Shown: positions 18,498 to 28,209, counted from the first letter of the stretch. The stretch: 64,000 bases of DNA from G020354785 sp964521285 (GCA_964521285.1 CAZFQS010000011.1:62001-126000); one strand, 5' to 3'. The notes: generated by a model not told the origin, from the sequence alone. Made by a program: numbers and translations.

Positions 18498-21011
18498 CTA
18501 TTTTAGTTCAAATGACCCGTTCAATCTGATATCTCTTGATGAAGAACCGATATATACGTTAAATTTGCCCGGTTCAGATTTCCAGTCATGGCTATATATA
18601 TCGAAATATTTCATATCCACGGGATTGATTGTAAAGGTGACAGTTTTTTCTTCTCCTGCTTTCAAAAATACTTTTTTAAATCCTTTTAATTCTTTTACAG
18701 GCCGGGGTATGCATGATACATCGTCACCCAGATAAAGCTGGGCGACTTCTGCTCCATCTTTACTACCAGTATTCTTTATTACAAAATTAACTGTTACAGT
18801 TTCATCCTCCTTAATTGTTTTTGAGGATAATTCAAGATTTTTATATTCAAAACTTGTGTAGCTCAATCCGTGTCCGAAAGAAAAGTAAGGATCAATACCC
18901 CTGGTATCAAAATGCCTGTAACCTACAAAAACACCTTCAGAATAATTTACTATATCATCCTCGCCGGGATAATTCCCATATGCAGGGCAGTCCTCCCAGT
19001 TCTTAAAGAATGTTGTTACCAGCTTACCTGAGGGATTAACGTTACCCAGTAAAATATCGGCAATTGCATCCCCGCCTTCCTGTCCTGGAAACCATGCCAA
19101 TACTATTCCCGGAACCTTATCTATCCAGTTATTCATAAGAATCCCCGCGCCACAGTTTAAAACAATTACAGTATTTGGATTTACCTCTGCTACTGCCCTG
19201 ATAATTTCTTCCTGGTTATGAGGTAATGCAAGTGTTTTACGATCCCTGCCTTCTGATTCGTCAGTCATTTTGTTACCAGCAAACACAATGACCATGTCTG
19301 AAGATTTAGCCAATTGTATTGCCTTCTTCAGAGGATGTTCTTCAATTTTGTGCCACATGAGTCTGATTGTTGCATGACCCCACAGCTCATTATATTCAAT
19401 TCGTATATTTACAGGTCTGTCTTTTTCAAATTCGACAGTTGTATATTGTTCTATTATGTCATGTATTCCCATGCCCCAGTTATCAATAATCAATTTATCG
19501 TCAATATACAGACGCGACCCGTCATCACTGCCAATAGTAATTGCATATGAACCTGATTCAGTAGCCGCCAGTTTACCCTCCCATACTACTGAGAAAAAGT
19601 TAGAATTCAAACCTTCAGGACCTCCCCTGCCCCAGTCAAAATCAATAATACTGTCAACCTGCTTCCTTACCGGATCTCCTTCAATGGCCGGATTATTATA
19701 ATAGGTTCCAAGCAATCCGTGCTTTTCACCATACTCATCGGGAGGCTTAAGAGATTCCGATAGGACCGGTATAAAATCTTTTTCATCAAATATCCCCGGT
19801 TCATAGATTATTGTGTAATTTTCACCTGCCCGTGATTCAAGAGCTTCCAGCGGCGATACTGTATTAAAAGGTGTAACATGACTGCTGCCACTGCCGCCAT
19901 ACATCAGTTTTGACGCATTTCTGCCAATAACAGCTATCGACCGGACATCATTCCTAACCGGCAGAATACCATTATCATTTTTCAGAAGCACAATGCCTTC
20001 ATTTGCTACCTGTCTTGCTATTGCACGATGTTCGGGTGTATTACATGCTCCTGTATCCGGTTTTGCCTGATCAAAATAACCCATACTGAACATGGCACGA
20101 AGTATCCGCCTGACTTTATCGTCTATTGCTGAAGGTTTTATAAGTCGCCATCTTAAAGCCTGTTCAATATTATTAATAGTAAAATACCTGTCACGTGGCA
20201 TTTCAAGATCCATACCTGCGTACAGAGCAGGCACACTGCTATGTACCGCTCCCCAGTCCGATATTACAAATCCCTTAAAGGCCCATCGCTTCTTGAGAAT
20301 ATCAGTCAGCAGCCATGTATTCGAACTACAATGCTGACCGTTCAGTCTGTTATATGCAGACATTACAGCCCACACCCCCCCCTCGGTAACAGCTGCTTTA
20401 TATGCGGGCAAATATATTTCCTGCAGGGTACGTTCGTCTACTCTAACATCAATACTGTTTCTTTCCTGTTCCTGGTTATTACATGCAAAATGTTTTACAG
20501 TAGCAATTACTTTTTCACTCTGAACTCCCCGGATATAATTAACAGCTATTCTGCCTGAGAGATAGGGATCTTCTCCAAAGCTTTCAAAATTCCGTCCCCC
20601 GTGTGGTACACGGTGAATATTAACACATGGAGCTAACAGCACGTTCTTGCCTTTTGCTTTAGCCTCCCGGCCCAGTGCCTGTCCTAAATTATATATAAGG
20701 TCTGTATTCCAGGTAGCGGCCATACAAACAGATGAGGGGAATGCCGTTGCTTTTTCACTGCGTACGCCTACTGGTCCGTCAGCCATCCTGAGAACAGGAA
20801 TCCCGAGCCTTTCATTAGGTTTGGAATCATAGGATGTTGTATCCCCTGCCAGCAACATCGCTTTCTCTTCCAGTGTCATCCTTGAAATAAGATCATCAAT
20901 GCGATCCTCGATATCAGCATCTGCATTTTTATATATGAGAGTATCTGTCTGACATAATGACCCCAGTGAATATAATATTACTGTTAATAAAAAAATATAT
21001 CCTTTTCTCAT
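18498..21011 (-). CDS. Glycoside hydrolase family 3 beta-glycosidase with PA14 insert
   Basis: 837 residues. Signal peptide about 1-20. GH3 N-terminal barrel with RMTLEEK (44-50), the GxNxxRxPxxGRxFES-like block (VNIHRVPHGGRNFESFGEDP, 130-149), KH at 173-174 and nucleophile D252 in GFVISDWGAVH. The GH3 C-terminal domain is interrupted by a PA14 carbohydrate-binding insert (about 430-560: LLGTYYNN, SDDGSRLYIDDKLIIDNWG). A Fn3-like domain closes the protein (about 740-837). The family hydrolyses beta-glucosides, beta-xylosides or similar; PA14-insert members often act on short oligosaccharides. It lies 40 bp from the GH51 gene on the same strand, so one transcript is likely and hemicellulose-derived oligosaccharides are plausible substrates. 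Confidence 0.92.
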   Translation of the reverse strand: MRKGYIFLLTVILYSLGSLCQTDTLIYKNADADIEDRIDDLISRMTLEEKAMLLAGDTTSYDSKPNERLGIPVLRMADGPVGVRSEKATAFPSSVCMAATWNTDLIYNLGQALGREAKAKGKNVLLAPCVNIHRVPHGGRNFESFGEDPYLSGRIAVNYIRGVQSEKVIATVKHFACNNQEQERNSIDVRVDERTLQEIYLPAYKAAVTEGGVWAVMSAYNRLNGQHCSSNTWLLTDILKKRWAFKGFVISDWGAVHSSVPALYAGMDLEMPRDRYFTINNIEQALRWRLIKPSAIDDKVRRILRAMFSMGYFDQAKPDTGACNTPEHRAIARQVANEGIVLLKNDNGILPVRNDVRSIAVIGRNASKLMYGGSGSSHVTPFNTVSPLEALESRAGENYTIIYEPGIFDEKDFIPVLSESLKPPDEYGEKHGLLGTYYNNPAIEGDPVRKQVDSIIDFDWGRGGPEGLNSNFFSVVWEGKLAATESGSYAITIGSDDGSRLYIDDKLIIDNWGMGIHDIIEQYTTVEFEKDRPVNIRIEYNELWGHATIRLMWHKIEEHPLKKAIQLAKSSDMVIVFAGNKMTDESEGRDRKTLALPHNQEEIIRAVAEVNPNTVIVLNCGAGILMNNWIDKVPGIVLAWFPGQEGGDAIADILLGNVNPSGKLVTTFFKNWEDCPAYGNYPGEDDIVNYSEGVFVGYRHFDTRGIDPYFSFGHGLSYTSFEYKNLELSSKTIKEDETVTVNFVIKNTGSKDGAEVAQLYLGDDVSCIPRPVKELKGFKKVFLKAGEEKTVTFTINPVDMKYFDIYSHDWKSEPGKFNVYIGSSSRDIRLNGSFELK

Positions 21012-21051
21012 TTCTTAACTGTTTAAATTATTATTATTTAAATATAATTGT

Positions 21052-23757
21052 TTATCGAAGCAGTATCATCTTTTTCCTGGACCTGTTTAAAGGTGTAATC
21101 AACTCATAAAAATATAATCCGTTGCTTACATCATGACCATTATCATCTTTACCTTTCCACTCCGCCTTGAAACTTCCGGGCCCCAGCTTTTCATTAACCA
21201 GAATAGAAATGGTACGTCCTGAAAGATCAACCACCCTCAACATCACATGAACTGTTTCCTCCAGGTCATATTTAATAATAGTACCTGAACTAAAAGGATT
21301 GGGATTATTCTGATACAGTCGTATACCTTTCATCTGGCTGTCAATTTTTATTTCATCAATACCAACAGGTGGATACTGGTCAACTGTCACAACAGCAGCC
21401 GAATATTTTGGTGAAGTAAAATAAACCTTTTGTTCGTAAATTCCTGCGGTACCATTTTTTACCTGGATATTATCCGGATTCGCAAAAGTGTTTATGCTAT
21501 ACAATGAACTGGCTGTAATTTGCTCTAAATAGGCATTTCCCGGAGAAAATGAGGTGTCAATTTTCAGGATTACCTCGATATCATTACCTGAAGTGTTCAC
21601 TACCTTAAAATACATTTCGTTGCTATCTGCTGAGAGTGTTGAAACAACATTTAAATCTGAATTTGAGCCTGTAGTCTCAATAAAATTCGGTGCAAAGTGA
21701 TCATGCCAAAGTTTCATAACAACATAATTGGGTGCCGGAAACCAGTCGTAATTATTAAAATTAATGAATGCATTATTCCATTCAGTTCCAGCACTTGAAT
21801 GACGCAGAAAGAGAGCGGGCCCGCCAATTTTAAAATTCTTCCCCTGCCTCTCGAAAATATTGAGCATCCCGGCAGCATACAATCCACAGCGCCAGTCGAT
21901 AGGAGACCATACATTCCATTCTGACATATATATCTTGATGTCAGGATTGGAAGATGATGCAATGGTATTACCTAAGGTTATCAGGAAGCTCTCATAACTT
22001 TGAACACCTGTCCGATAATCTTCTATTTCCTCATAATGATGTGTGCTGATATAATCAATGATATCGGCACACTGATTAAGAAGAGTGGTATTCCAGCCTT
22101 GATCAAAGCCTCCGCTTCCGCATGCAATAATTTTTATTGTCGGGTCCACTTCTTTTAGGGCCGGGACAAATGCATTCAAAAAATTAATATATGTAGTGAC
22201 ATTCCTCGTCAGCCATACCTCATTACTGATCTCCCAGTACTTCACGTTATAAGGTTCCTCATGACCGTTCGCCGCACGTACGGCTCCCCATGTTGAAGAT
22301 GCCGGTCCGTTGCAATATTCTACCCAATGTTGTGCCTCCTCAATATATTCTGACTGGGGAGTTGCAGAAGAACGGTGCCCGATGTTGATTACAATAATAG
22401 GTTCACAATTAAGCTGCCGGCAGAGCGTTACAAATTCATCTGTTCCAAAAGAATTAACATCCCGGTCACCCCATGCTTCCAAAGGGTATATGACCCGTTC
22501 ATGCTGCGGTCCGATTCCGCTTTTCCAGCGATACAGTTCGGCAAAATAACCACCGGGCCAACGAATGACCGGGGGTTTAAGTGCCTCAACTGCCTGGTAC
22601 AGGTCAGGTCGAAATCCATCAATGTCTACGGCATCCTGTCCCATTAAACTTATCTGATCCAGATAAACTGTTCCCGTATCATTAAGAGTTATTCGCAAGG
22701 TACCGTTCGTTGTTTCTGCACCAGGATTCATCTGGAAAGTATATTCCTGCCAGTTCGTATCAGGAGCAGAAAAATCTTCCTGCGCCAGAGTATCAGTTCC
22801 ATTCAGCAGACTAACCCTAAAACCATCAGGTGAAACTCCCTTAGCCCAGAATGAGCCATAATAGGTTTGATCTATGAAATTAAAAGAATGTTGCTCAATG
22901 CCTGCTTCCTCTGGCTGATCATTTATTATTTTTAAACAAAAATCACTGTTTAAAGCTTCCCCGCTACTATATAAATTTGGAGAGCCGACCTTTTCCCAAT
23001 TTGACAGAGTAACCTCAGCATCTTCGCCAATGGAGGGTAATCCCTTGAATAAAGTATCACCATCTGGTATAGCCGTAATTACCATATTTCTATACCTGGA
23101 TTTTGTCACCCATGTGCCGATACCTACCTGTCCAGATAAATGCGCCGAGTTGTCAGTGAAATCAAAGATTTTACTTTCATCCAGCCAGACCTGAAAATGA
23201 TTTCCCTCACAACGAATACGAACATCATACCATCTTCCGGTTTCAATCGTACCTGAGATCTGCTGACCTCCAAAAACTGACCAGCGAACACCGGGTGTTC
23301 CCTTCTCAATAGCATGATAGACATTAGCCCATCCTCCCAGATTGCACCAGTAAAAATTTTCACCGTCAGCGCGAAAAATGATTAAAAATCCTTCGTTACC
23401 ATCATTCTTTTGTGCCTGAAGAGTATATTCATAGTCCTGCCAGTCAGTTTCTCCAAATAACAACCTGACATTCTCACTTAATGATGACTGAACAACCGTA
23501 CTATCTTCAATATTCCATATTCCGCTTGTTCCGCCAAATCTTTCAAGGCTGCGGTTCCAGACCAGTTCGCCCCACAGTCCGCCATTAACTGAATGAAAAA
23601 TATGCTCCAGAAAGTGACCGTATATTCTTTCATCAACGGTATGGAGAATTTTATCGGTATTAATCGTGTATGTAGTCTGGGCATCAGTAATTTTAGTATT
23701 GGATAAGATACATATTAATGCTAAGGCAATCTTAATTTTTTGTGATATATTCCTCAT
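21052..23757 (-). CDS. GH51 alpha-L-arabinofuranosidase with inserted binding domains and T9SS tail
   Basis: 901 residues. Signal peptide 1-26. The N-terminal GH51 strand (IYGHFLEHIFHSVNGGLWGEL, 45-65) is separated from the catalytic barrel by about 300 residues. That spacer holds a concanavalin-like DUF1080-type domain (about 75-232) and a CBM4/9-like beta-sandwich (about 245-375). The barrel resumes at PPVIRWPGG (395-403). Acid/base E513 (EISNEVW) and nucleophile E613 (MSEWNVW) are intact. The C-terminus (from about 815) is a type A sorting domain (YQNNPNPFSSGT, VVDLSGRTI, GLYFYEL). The product should remove arabinofuranosyl side chains at the cell surface. First gene of the pair with GH3. 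Confidence 0.92.
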   Translation of the reverse strand: MRNISQKIKIALALICILSNTKITDAQTTYTINTDKILHTVDERIYGHFLEHIFHSVNGGLWGELVWNRSLERFGGTSGIWNIEDSTVVQSSLSENVRLLFGETDWQDYEYTLQAQKNDGNEGFLIIFRADGENFYWCNLGGWANVYHAIEKGTPGVRWSVFGGQQISGTIETGRWYDVRIRCEGNHFQVWLDESKIFDFTDNSAHLSGQVGIGTWVTKSRYRNMVITAIPDGDTLFKGLPSIGEDAEVTLSNWEKVGSPNLYSSGEALNSDFCLKIINDQPEEAGIEQHSFNFIDQTYYGSFWAKGVSPDGFRVSLLNGTDTLAQEDFSAPDTNWQEYTFQMNPGAETTNGTLRITLNDTGTVYLDQISLMGQDAVDIDGFRPDLYQAVEALKPPVIRWPGGYFAELYRWKSGIGPQHERVIYPLEAWGDRDVNSFGTDEFVTLCRQLNCEPIIVINIGHRSSATPQSEYIEEAQHWVEYCNGPASSTWGAVRAANGHEEPYNVKYWEISNEVWLTRNVTTYINFLNAFVPALKEVDPTIKIIACGSGGFDQGWNTTLLNQCADIIDYISTHHYEEIEDYRTGVQSYESFLITLGNTIASSSNPDIKIYMSEWNVWSPIDWRCGLYAAGMLNIFERQGKNFKIGGPALFLRHSSAGTEWNNAFINFNNYDWFPAPNYVVMKLWHDHFAPNFIETTGSNSDLNVVSTLSADSNEMYFKVVNTSGNDIEVILKIDTSFSPGNAYLEQITASSLYSINTFANPDNIQVKNGTAGIYEQKVYFTSPKYSAAVVTVDQYPPVGIDEIKIDSQMKGIRLYQNNPNPFSSGTIIKYDLEETVHVMLRVVDLSGRTISILVNEKLGPGSFKAEWKGKDDNGHDVSNGLYFYELITPLNRSRKKMILLR

Positions 23758-23814
23758 AATTACATTTTATTAATAATACTATTATATGCTTTCTAAAGTA
23801 AGGAAAAAAACGGA

Positions 23815-23841
23815 TAATAAAAAACCCGGATTCATTCCGGG
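23815..23841 (-). terminator. Rho-independent terminator after tRNA-Asp
   Basis: On the minus strand cccgga-atgaa-tccggg (23825-23841) is followed by a run of T residues (23817-23824), directly downstream of the tRNA. Confidence 0.85.
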
Positions 23842-23846
23842 CTTAG

Positions 23847-23922
23847 CGGTCACGACGGGACTTGAACCCGCGACCTCCGGCGTGACAGGCCGGCATTCTA
23901 ACCAAAACTGAACTACGTGACC
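23847..23922 (-). tRNA. tRNA-Asp (GTC)
   Basis: The acceptor stem GGTCACG pairs with CGTGACC and a G discriminator follows (plus-strand 23916-23922, 23848-23854 and 23847). The anticodon arm is CCGGC-CTGTCAC-GCCGG with anticodon GTC. The T arm GCGGG-TTCAAGT-CCCGT is typical. No CCA is encoded. A terminator follows and a candidate promoter precedes it. Confidence 0.95.
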
Positions 23923-23966
23923 TTATTTTAAATGCGCCACAAAATTAATGCTTATTTTATTAGAAC

Positions 23967-23974
23967 CAAACTTA
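23967..23974 (-). promoter_or_regulatory. Candidate -7 box for tRNA-Asp
   Basis: On the minus strand this reads TAAGTTTG, matching TAnnTTTG, 45 bases before the tRNA 5' end. A TTG about 16 bases further upstream is a possible but short-spaced -33. Confidence 0.35.
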
Positions 23975-23997
23975 TATTTGTAAAAAATATCAAGGAT

Positions 23998-24543
23998 TTA
24001 TAAATTTTTAAGATCCTTAAAAAAACTGAAATTTACACTCCCGTATACCCTGCGGTCAAAGTAATTAGAATGTCTGACAAAATCGTGCTTTTTTGAATGT
24101 TCAAGAATGAACCAGCCCCTTTCTTTGAGCAAATTATTCTCAAATATCAAAGACGGCAAAATATCAATCTGTTCAAGCTTATACGGAGGATCTGCAAAAA
24201 TTATATCATAGGTTTTCCCGCAATATTTTATGAATTTAAATACATCAGCTTTAATTGGCTTTATTTTTTCTAAATTCAGGCTGTTTATAACTTTGTCTAT
24301 AAACATACATGTTTTATAGTCAGCCTCAACAAGGTCAATATCCGTGCATCCTCTTGACGCAAACTCAAAACTTATACTTCCTGTTCCTGCAAAAAGTTCC
24401 AAAACACATAGCTTTTCAAAGTCAAAGTAATTACTGACAATATTAAACAGATTTTCCTTGGCAAAATCAGTTGTCGGCCTGGATCTGAATTGTTTTGGGA
24501 TAGTTATTCTTTTACCTTTATATTTCCCGCTTATTATACGCAA
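23998..24543 (-). CDS. rsmD: 16S rRNA (guanine966-N2)-methyltransferase RsmD
   Basis: 181 residues, the normal family length. It starts MRIISGKYKGKRI, continues with RPTTDFAKENLFN and has the SAM-binding loop LELFAGTGSISFEFASRG (about 48-65). The catalytic motif DPPY (FADPPY) is at about 116-120. It modifies G966 of 16S rRNA during small-subunit assembly. The start overlaps the end of the DUF3822 gene by 10 bp, so the two are translationally coupled; this pairing is common in Bacteroidota. Confidence 0.95.
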   Translation of the reverse strand: MRIISGKYKGKRITIPKQFRSRPTTDFAKENLFNIVSNYFDFEKLCVLELFAGTGSISFEFASRGCTDIDLVEADYKTCMFIDKVINSLNLEKIKPIKADVFKFIKYCGKTYDIIFADPPYKLEQIDILPSLIFENNLLKERGWFILEHSKKHDFVRHSNYFDRRVYGSVNFSFFKDLKNL

Positions 24544-25382
24544 CTAACCAGATTGAAGAGGTTTAGAAACTTATGTTTATTGATCTTTTCGAAAACACCG
24601 GAGAATAAAAATTTAATAGGTTCCAGGTATCTTACCGTAGTTATATATTTTTTTAATGCGTTATGATATTTTATATTATCACTTTGCTCGCCTGTAATCA
24701 ATAATTTATTCTTTCTTGTATCTAAGTTTAATTGCTTATAAATATATAGTACAAAATATAATAAATCGTTTTCATTCTGAAACTGAAAGGTGTTATAAAG
24801 GTACAAGCTGTTTCTGGCAGCCACGGCAATATCAATGAATTTATTATTCATGTTAACATATACACACTTGTTTTCTTTATCAATACCTTTTTTGACGATG
24901 ATTTTTATAAATGGTGTTGCCTGATGAAATAAGTTTATATTTTCAATACGGCTGACAATTTCATTAACTATATAGTTAGGAATAGCAAATATGTTATAAG
25001 CATTTATCTCAGATAAAAAATTATAATGAATCTCGTCCAGTTCATTAAGACTCTGGTTAAATTCAAAATAAGCCTTCAAATTTGATTTATCAAAGAAGCT
25101 TTCAGGTATAAGAGTTGACTTCTGAGTCAGATAAACAAAACTACTGGATTTATATCGCAGGCCAACTAATTTGTCCTCTTTAAATATTTTTGTTAATCTA
25201 TTAGCATAATCGTCTATGCTGTATACTTTTTCAAACTGATAATGTCTGAGTCCAATATATGTCCTTTTTTTGATATCCAGAATACAAAAAGAAAATCCAT
25301 TCAAATCAGATTGAATGGATAAATGATAATTTTGAGTATTTTCTCTATCTAATGATTTATCAATTAAATCGATATCAGGCAT
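24534..25382 (-). CDS. DUF3822 family protein
   Basis: 282 residues, no signal peptide or membrane segment. It has the layout of the DUF3822 family, an ASKHA-like fold protein encoded beside rsmD in many Bacteroidota: NYHLSIQSDLNGFSFCILD near the start, then a second half beginning KCVYVNMNNKFIDIAVAARNSLYLYNTF. No catalytic motif can be assigned. Position, overlap with rsmD and spacing of 9 bp to the next upstream gene point to one operon. Function unknown. Confidence 0.85.
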   Translation of the reverse strand: MPDIDLIDKSLDRENTQNYHLSIQSDLNGFSFCILDIKKRTYIGLRHYQFEKVYSIDDYANRLTKIFKEDKLVGLRYKSSSFVYLTQKSTLIPESFFDKSNLKAYFEFNQSLNELDEIHYNFLSEINAYNIFAIPNYIVNEIVSRIENINLFHQATPFIKIIVKKGIDKENKCVYVNMNNKFIDIAVAARNSLYLYNTFQFQNENDLLYFVLYIYKQLNLDTRKNKLLITGEQSDNIKYHNALKKYITTVRYLEPIKFLFSGVFEKINKHKFLNLFNLVSCV

Positions 25383-25391
25383 GAGACAGCC

Positions 25392-26132
25392 TTAAAATTC
25401 CCAATTTCCTGTATTGTTTGTAGCTTCCTTTAATGAGCCAATCTTAAGTCCCGGAAATTTTACTATTTTTTCACGCTCATCAATGTAATTAATTACCAGT
25501 TGCTTATCCAGACCATTAAGTAATGTATCATATAGCGCATATACTTCAAATACCTTTACCTTCACCTTTGAACCAGTTAGTACTTCGCTTGCACCCATTA
25601 CAAATTTCGCATCATCAGTATATGGTATATATCTTAGCTGGTCCACATCATTTGTAGATAGATGTTTCTTCAGTGAGTCAAGGACCGATTTATATGTGGT
25701 TTCAACATTTATCAGTCCCAGTCTGATACCCTGCTTTTCAGTATATGTATCGGGGTCCCATCCGGGTAAGTAATCTTTTTTCGGTATTACCATGGAATCA
25801 TTTCTTACAAAGTTTATTAATGTATCAAAGCTCCCTGTAAACTTTCCGTATTTATCTTTATACATAATTTGTATTGTCCTTATATCTTTCAGTTTCTCTA
25901 TTGTTGTCAACTCTCTTGCATTCTTTTCTTTATTAAACCGGATAGGTTTTTGTATACTCTCCCAGATTAAGTAAATCAGAATAATAATAGCAATTCCAAA
26001 TATTATTTGCATAATTGGTTTACTTTTGGGATATTTTGTGACAAGTGTATTTGAAAATACAGCGGTAACTGCTATAAGTATAACAAAAATTATTAAATAA
26101 ACTACCATAGGTCTTAATTTTAGTTCCAGCAA
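25392..26132 (-). CDS. Conserved membrane protein, function unknown
   Basis: 246 residues. Two membrane segments (about 9-27 and 39-57) are followed by a soluble domain. In it KLKDIRTIQIMYKDKYGKFTGSFDTLINFV resembles the helix region of pseudopilin-like or solute-exposed domains. The end GLKIGSLKEATNNTGNWEF is compact and recurrent in Bacteroidota homologues as far as I recall. First gene of the transcript leading to DUF3822 and rsmD, divergent from the helicase at 26203. I do not recognise a named family. Confidence 0.75.
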   Translation of the reverse strand: MLELKLRPMVVYLIIFVILIAVTAVFSNTLVTKYPKSKPIMQIIFGIAIIILIYLIWESIQKPIRFNKEKNARELTTIEKLKDIRTIQIMYKDKYGKFTGSFDTLINFVRNDSMVIPKKDYLPGWDPDTYTEKQGIRLGLINVETTYKSVLDSLKKHLSTNDVDQLRYIPYTDDAKFVMGASEVLTGSKVKVKVFEVYALYDTLLNGLDKQLVINYIDEREKIVKFPGLKIGSLKEATNNTGNWEF

Positions 26133-26202
26133 TCAGTTTGCTTGCGAATTTAACAAAAAAAATTAGATTTAAAATTTTATAATTAGTAATTATTACCCTT
26201 GC

Positions 26203-27618
26203 ATGTTAAAAAAACATTTAATATCACTTATTATTAATTATCATGATTATATTCCTACAAAAGACCAGGAAGAACTTATAAATGTATTAGCTGATTTTGT
26301 TATTGATAAAGAAAAGAAAAAAGTAATCATTGTTAAAGGATATGCAGGAACAGGGAAGACCACAACAACTAGTGCACTGGTAAGGGCATTCAGGGAATTA
26401 AATATTAAATCCATTCTGTTAGCACCCACAGGCCGGGCAGCGAAAGTATTAACATCTTACTCAGGGAAAATTGCATATACTATACATAAAAAAATTTACA
26501 GGCAAAAATCTTCAAAGGATGGATTTGGCCAATTCGTTCTGGAGAATAATATGCATACAAATACATTTTTTATTGTAGATGAAGCATCAATGATTTCAAA
26601 CCAGGCAGGAGAAAATTTATTATTTGGAACCGGGAGATTACTTGATGATTTGATTAATTACGTTTATAACAAATCCGGGTGTAAACTAATTCTTATTGGG
26701 GATACGGCTCAATTACCTCCTGTTGGGATTAGCATAAGTCCTGCATTAGATTCACAGAGACTTAAAGTTTTGGGTATCGAGTCCGAAAATATTGAATTAA
26801 CTCAGGTAATAAGGCAATCTGAAAATTCGGGTATTCTTCTTAATGCAACACAGATTAGAAACAATATTACAAAAACGGTTATCAACTGTCCAAAGCTCAA
26901 AATTTCAGGTTTTAATGATATCATAAGCATATCGGGTAGTGATTTAATTGAAGAAATATCTGCTGCCTATAACAGTAATGGCACTAATGAGACTGTAATT
27001 ATATGCAGGTCAAACAAAAGAGCAAATAAATATAATCAGGGTATAAGAAACCAGATATTTAATTACGAAAGAGAGATTGTACCCGGGGAACTCCTTATGG
27101 TCGTAAAAAATAACTATTACTGGGCAGATAAAGAAGATAAAATTGATTTTATTGCAAACGGTGATATTATTGAAGTATTGAAAATAAACAAATATAAGGA
27201 ATTACATGGCTTCCGGTTTGCTGATGTTAGTATACGGCTGGTTGACTATAACATTGAGCTGGATGCTAAAATAATGTTAGATACACTTTCAATTGACTCC
27301 CCGGCACTCAGCACTGAGGACAATAAAAGACTTTTTTACACCATTATGGAAGATTATGGAGATTTAAAAACTAAAAAAATACAATATGATAAAGTGAGGA
27401 ACGATGAATATTACAATGCATTACAGGTAAAATACGCATATGCAGTAACCTGTCATAAAGCACAGGGAGGCCAGTGGAAAACAGTATTTGTTGACCAGGG
27501 ATATGTTACTGAGGATATGATTAATATTGATTACCTGAGATGGTTATATACAGCATTTACAAGAGCTGTTAACAAACTTTATTTAGTGAACTTTCCGGAA
27601 ATATACTTTGATAAATAA
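26203..27618 (+). CDS. RecD-like / UvrD-C superfamily 1 DNA helicase
   Basis: 471 residues. Walker A GYAGTGKT (46-53), the Ia block LLAPTGRAAKVL (72-83), Walker B VDEASM (125-130), motif III LIGDTAQLPPVG (about 163-174) and a C-terminal motif V/VI region (YAVTCHKAQGGQW, then YTAFTRAV) are all intact. It is shorter than RecD2 and lacks the long N-terminal extension. It resembles the stand-alone ATP-dependent RecD-like helicases widespread in Bacteroidota, with ATP-driven DNA unwinding in repair or recombination as the inferred role. ATG 26203 is chosen. Monocistronic by position. Confidence 0.9.
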   Translation: MLKKHLISLIINYHDYIPTKDQEELINVLADFVIDKEKKKVIIVKGYAGTGKTTTTSALVRAFRELNIKSILLAPTGRAAKVLTSYSGKIAYTIHKKIYRQKSSKDGFGQFVLENNMHTNTFFIVDEASMISNQAGENLLFGTGRLLDDLINYVYNKSGCKLILIGDTAQLPPVGISISPALDSQRLKVLGIESENIELTQVIRQSENSGILLNATQIRNNITKTVINCPKLKISGFNDIISISGSDLIEEISAAYNSNGTNETVIICRSNKRANKYNQGIRNQIFNYEREIVPGELLMVVKNNYYWADKEDKIDFIANGDIIEVLKINKYKELHGFRFADVSIRLVDYNIELDAKIMLDTLSIDSPALSTEDNKRLFYTIMEDYGDLKTKKIQYDKVRNDEYYNALQVKYAYAVTCHKAQGGQWKTVFVDQGYVTEDMINIDYLRWLYTAFTRAVNKLYLVNFPEIYFDK

Positions 27619-27702
27619 CTGTTAGGTTTTACTTAATTAGTATACAGGATTATTATATATTGTTGCTAAGGAATTTTTTGTAATTATTTGAAAAGATCTT
27701 AA

Positions 27703-28176
27703 TTATTTCTTTAAAAAAATCTGTGTGACAAATTTGGCCCCACTTTCATTTTCAGCAACACCGACACCTGTATAATTAAAATCCCTGTCGATATTCTCTT
27801 TGTAAGACGGACTGTTAAGCCAGCTTTCTATAAAATATGTAGCATCAGGATAATTTCCTTCTGCTACATTTTCGCCAAAAACCGTACCGCCTACTTCATT
27901 GAATATCGTGTTTGCACGTTCCTGATATCCTTCATGCCCAAACGGTACTTTTCCCGTAGCAATATTTATACTGTGATTCCTGGCCTCCCTCCTTAGAACA
28001 TCATTTGCGACCAGTTCTGATTGTCCGGTTGTATCCCTGTAATGATTTATCAAATCAACAATTTCCTGTTCGAAATCTTCAAGAATAACAACAGGTGTTT
28101 CATCCTTCTTTTCACATGATAAGATAAAGACGGCTAGTGATAAAATGATAACCGAAATTAAAATCCCGTTTTTCAT
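27703..28176 (-). CDS. CAP/SCP-like domain lipoprotein
   Basis: 157 residues. The lipobox is at ILSC with Cys21. The CAP domain begins IVDLINHYRDTTGQ and includes the ARNHSINIATG and GHEGYQERA blocks. It continues with GENVAEG and ends in the family's VGVAENESGAKFVTQIF strand. Bacterial CAP proteins are secreted or surface-anchored, with no uniform activity. An 8-bp direct repeat lies 10 bp upstream of the start (28186-28209). It is the last gene of the minus-strand run, 112 bp after yjbQ, so possibly has its own promoter. Confidence 0.88.
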   Translation of the reverse strand: MKNGILISVIILSLAVFILSCEKKDETPVVILEDFEQEIVDLINHYRDTTGQSELVANDVLRREARNHSINIATGKVPFGHEGYQERANTIFNEVGGTVFGENVAEGNYPDATYFIESWLNSPSYKENIDRDFNYTGVGVAENESGAKFVTQIFLKK

Positions 28177-28185
28177 TTCTTATTA

Positions 28186-28209
28186 TTCTATTGTTCTATT
28201 GTTCTATTG
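28186..28209. repeat. Three tandem copies of an 8-bp repeat upstream of the CAP gene
   Basis: ttctattg is repeated exactly three times (28186, 28194, 28202), starting 10 bp from the ATG of the minus-strand CAP lipoprotein gene, inside its leader or promoter region. A degenerate further copy (ctgaattg) follows. Confidence 0.9.
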
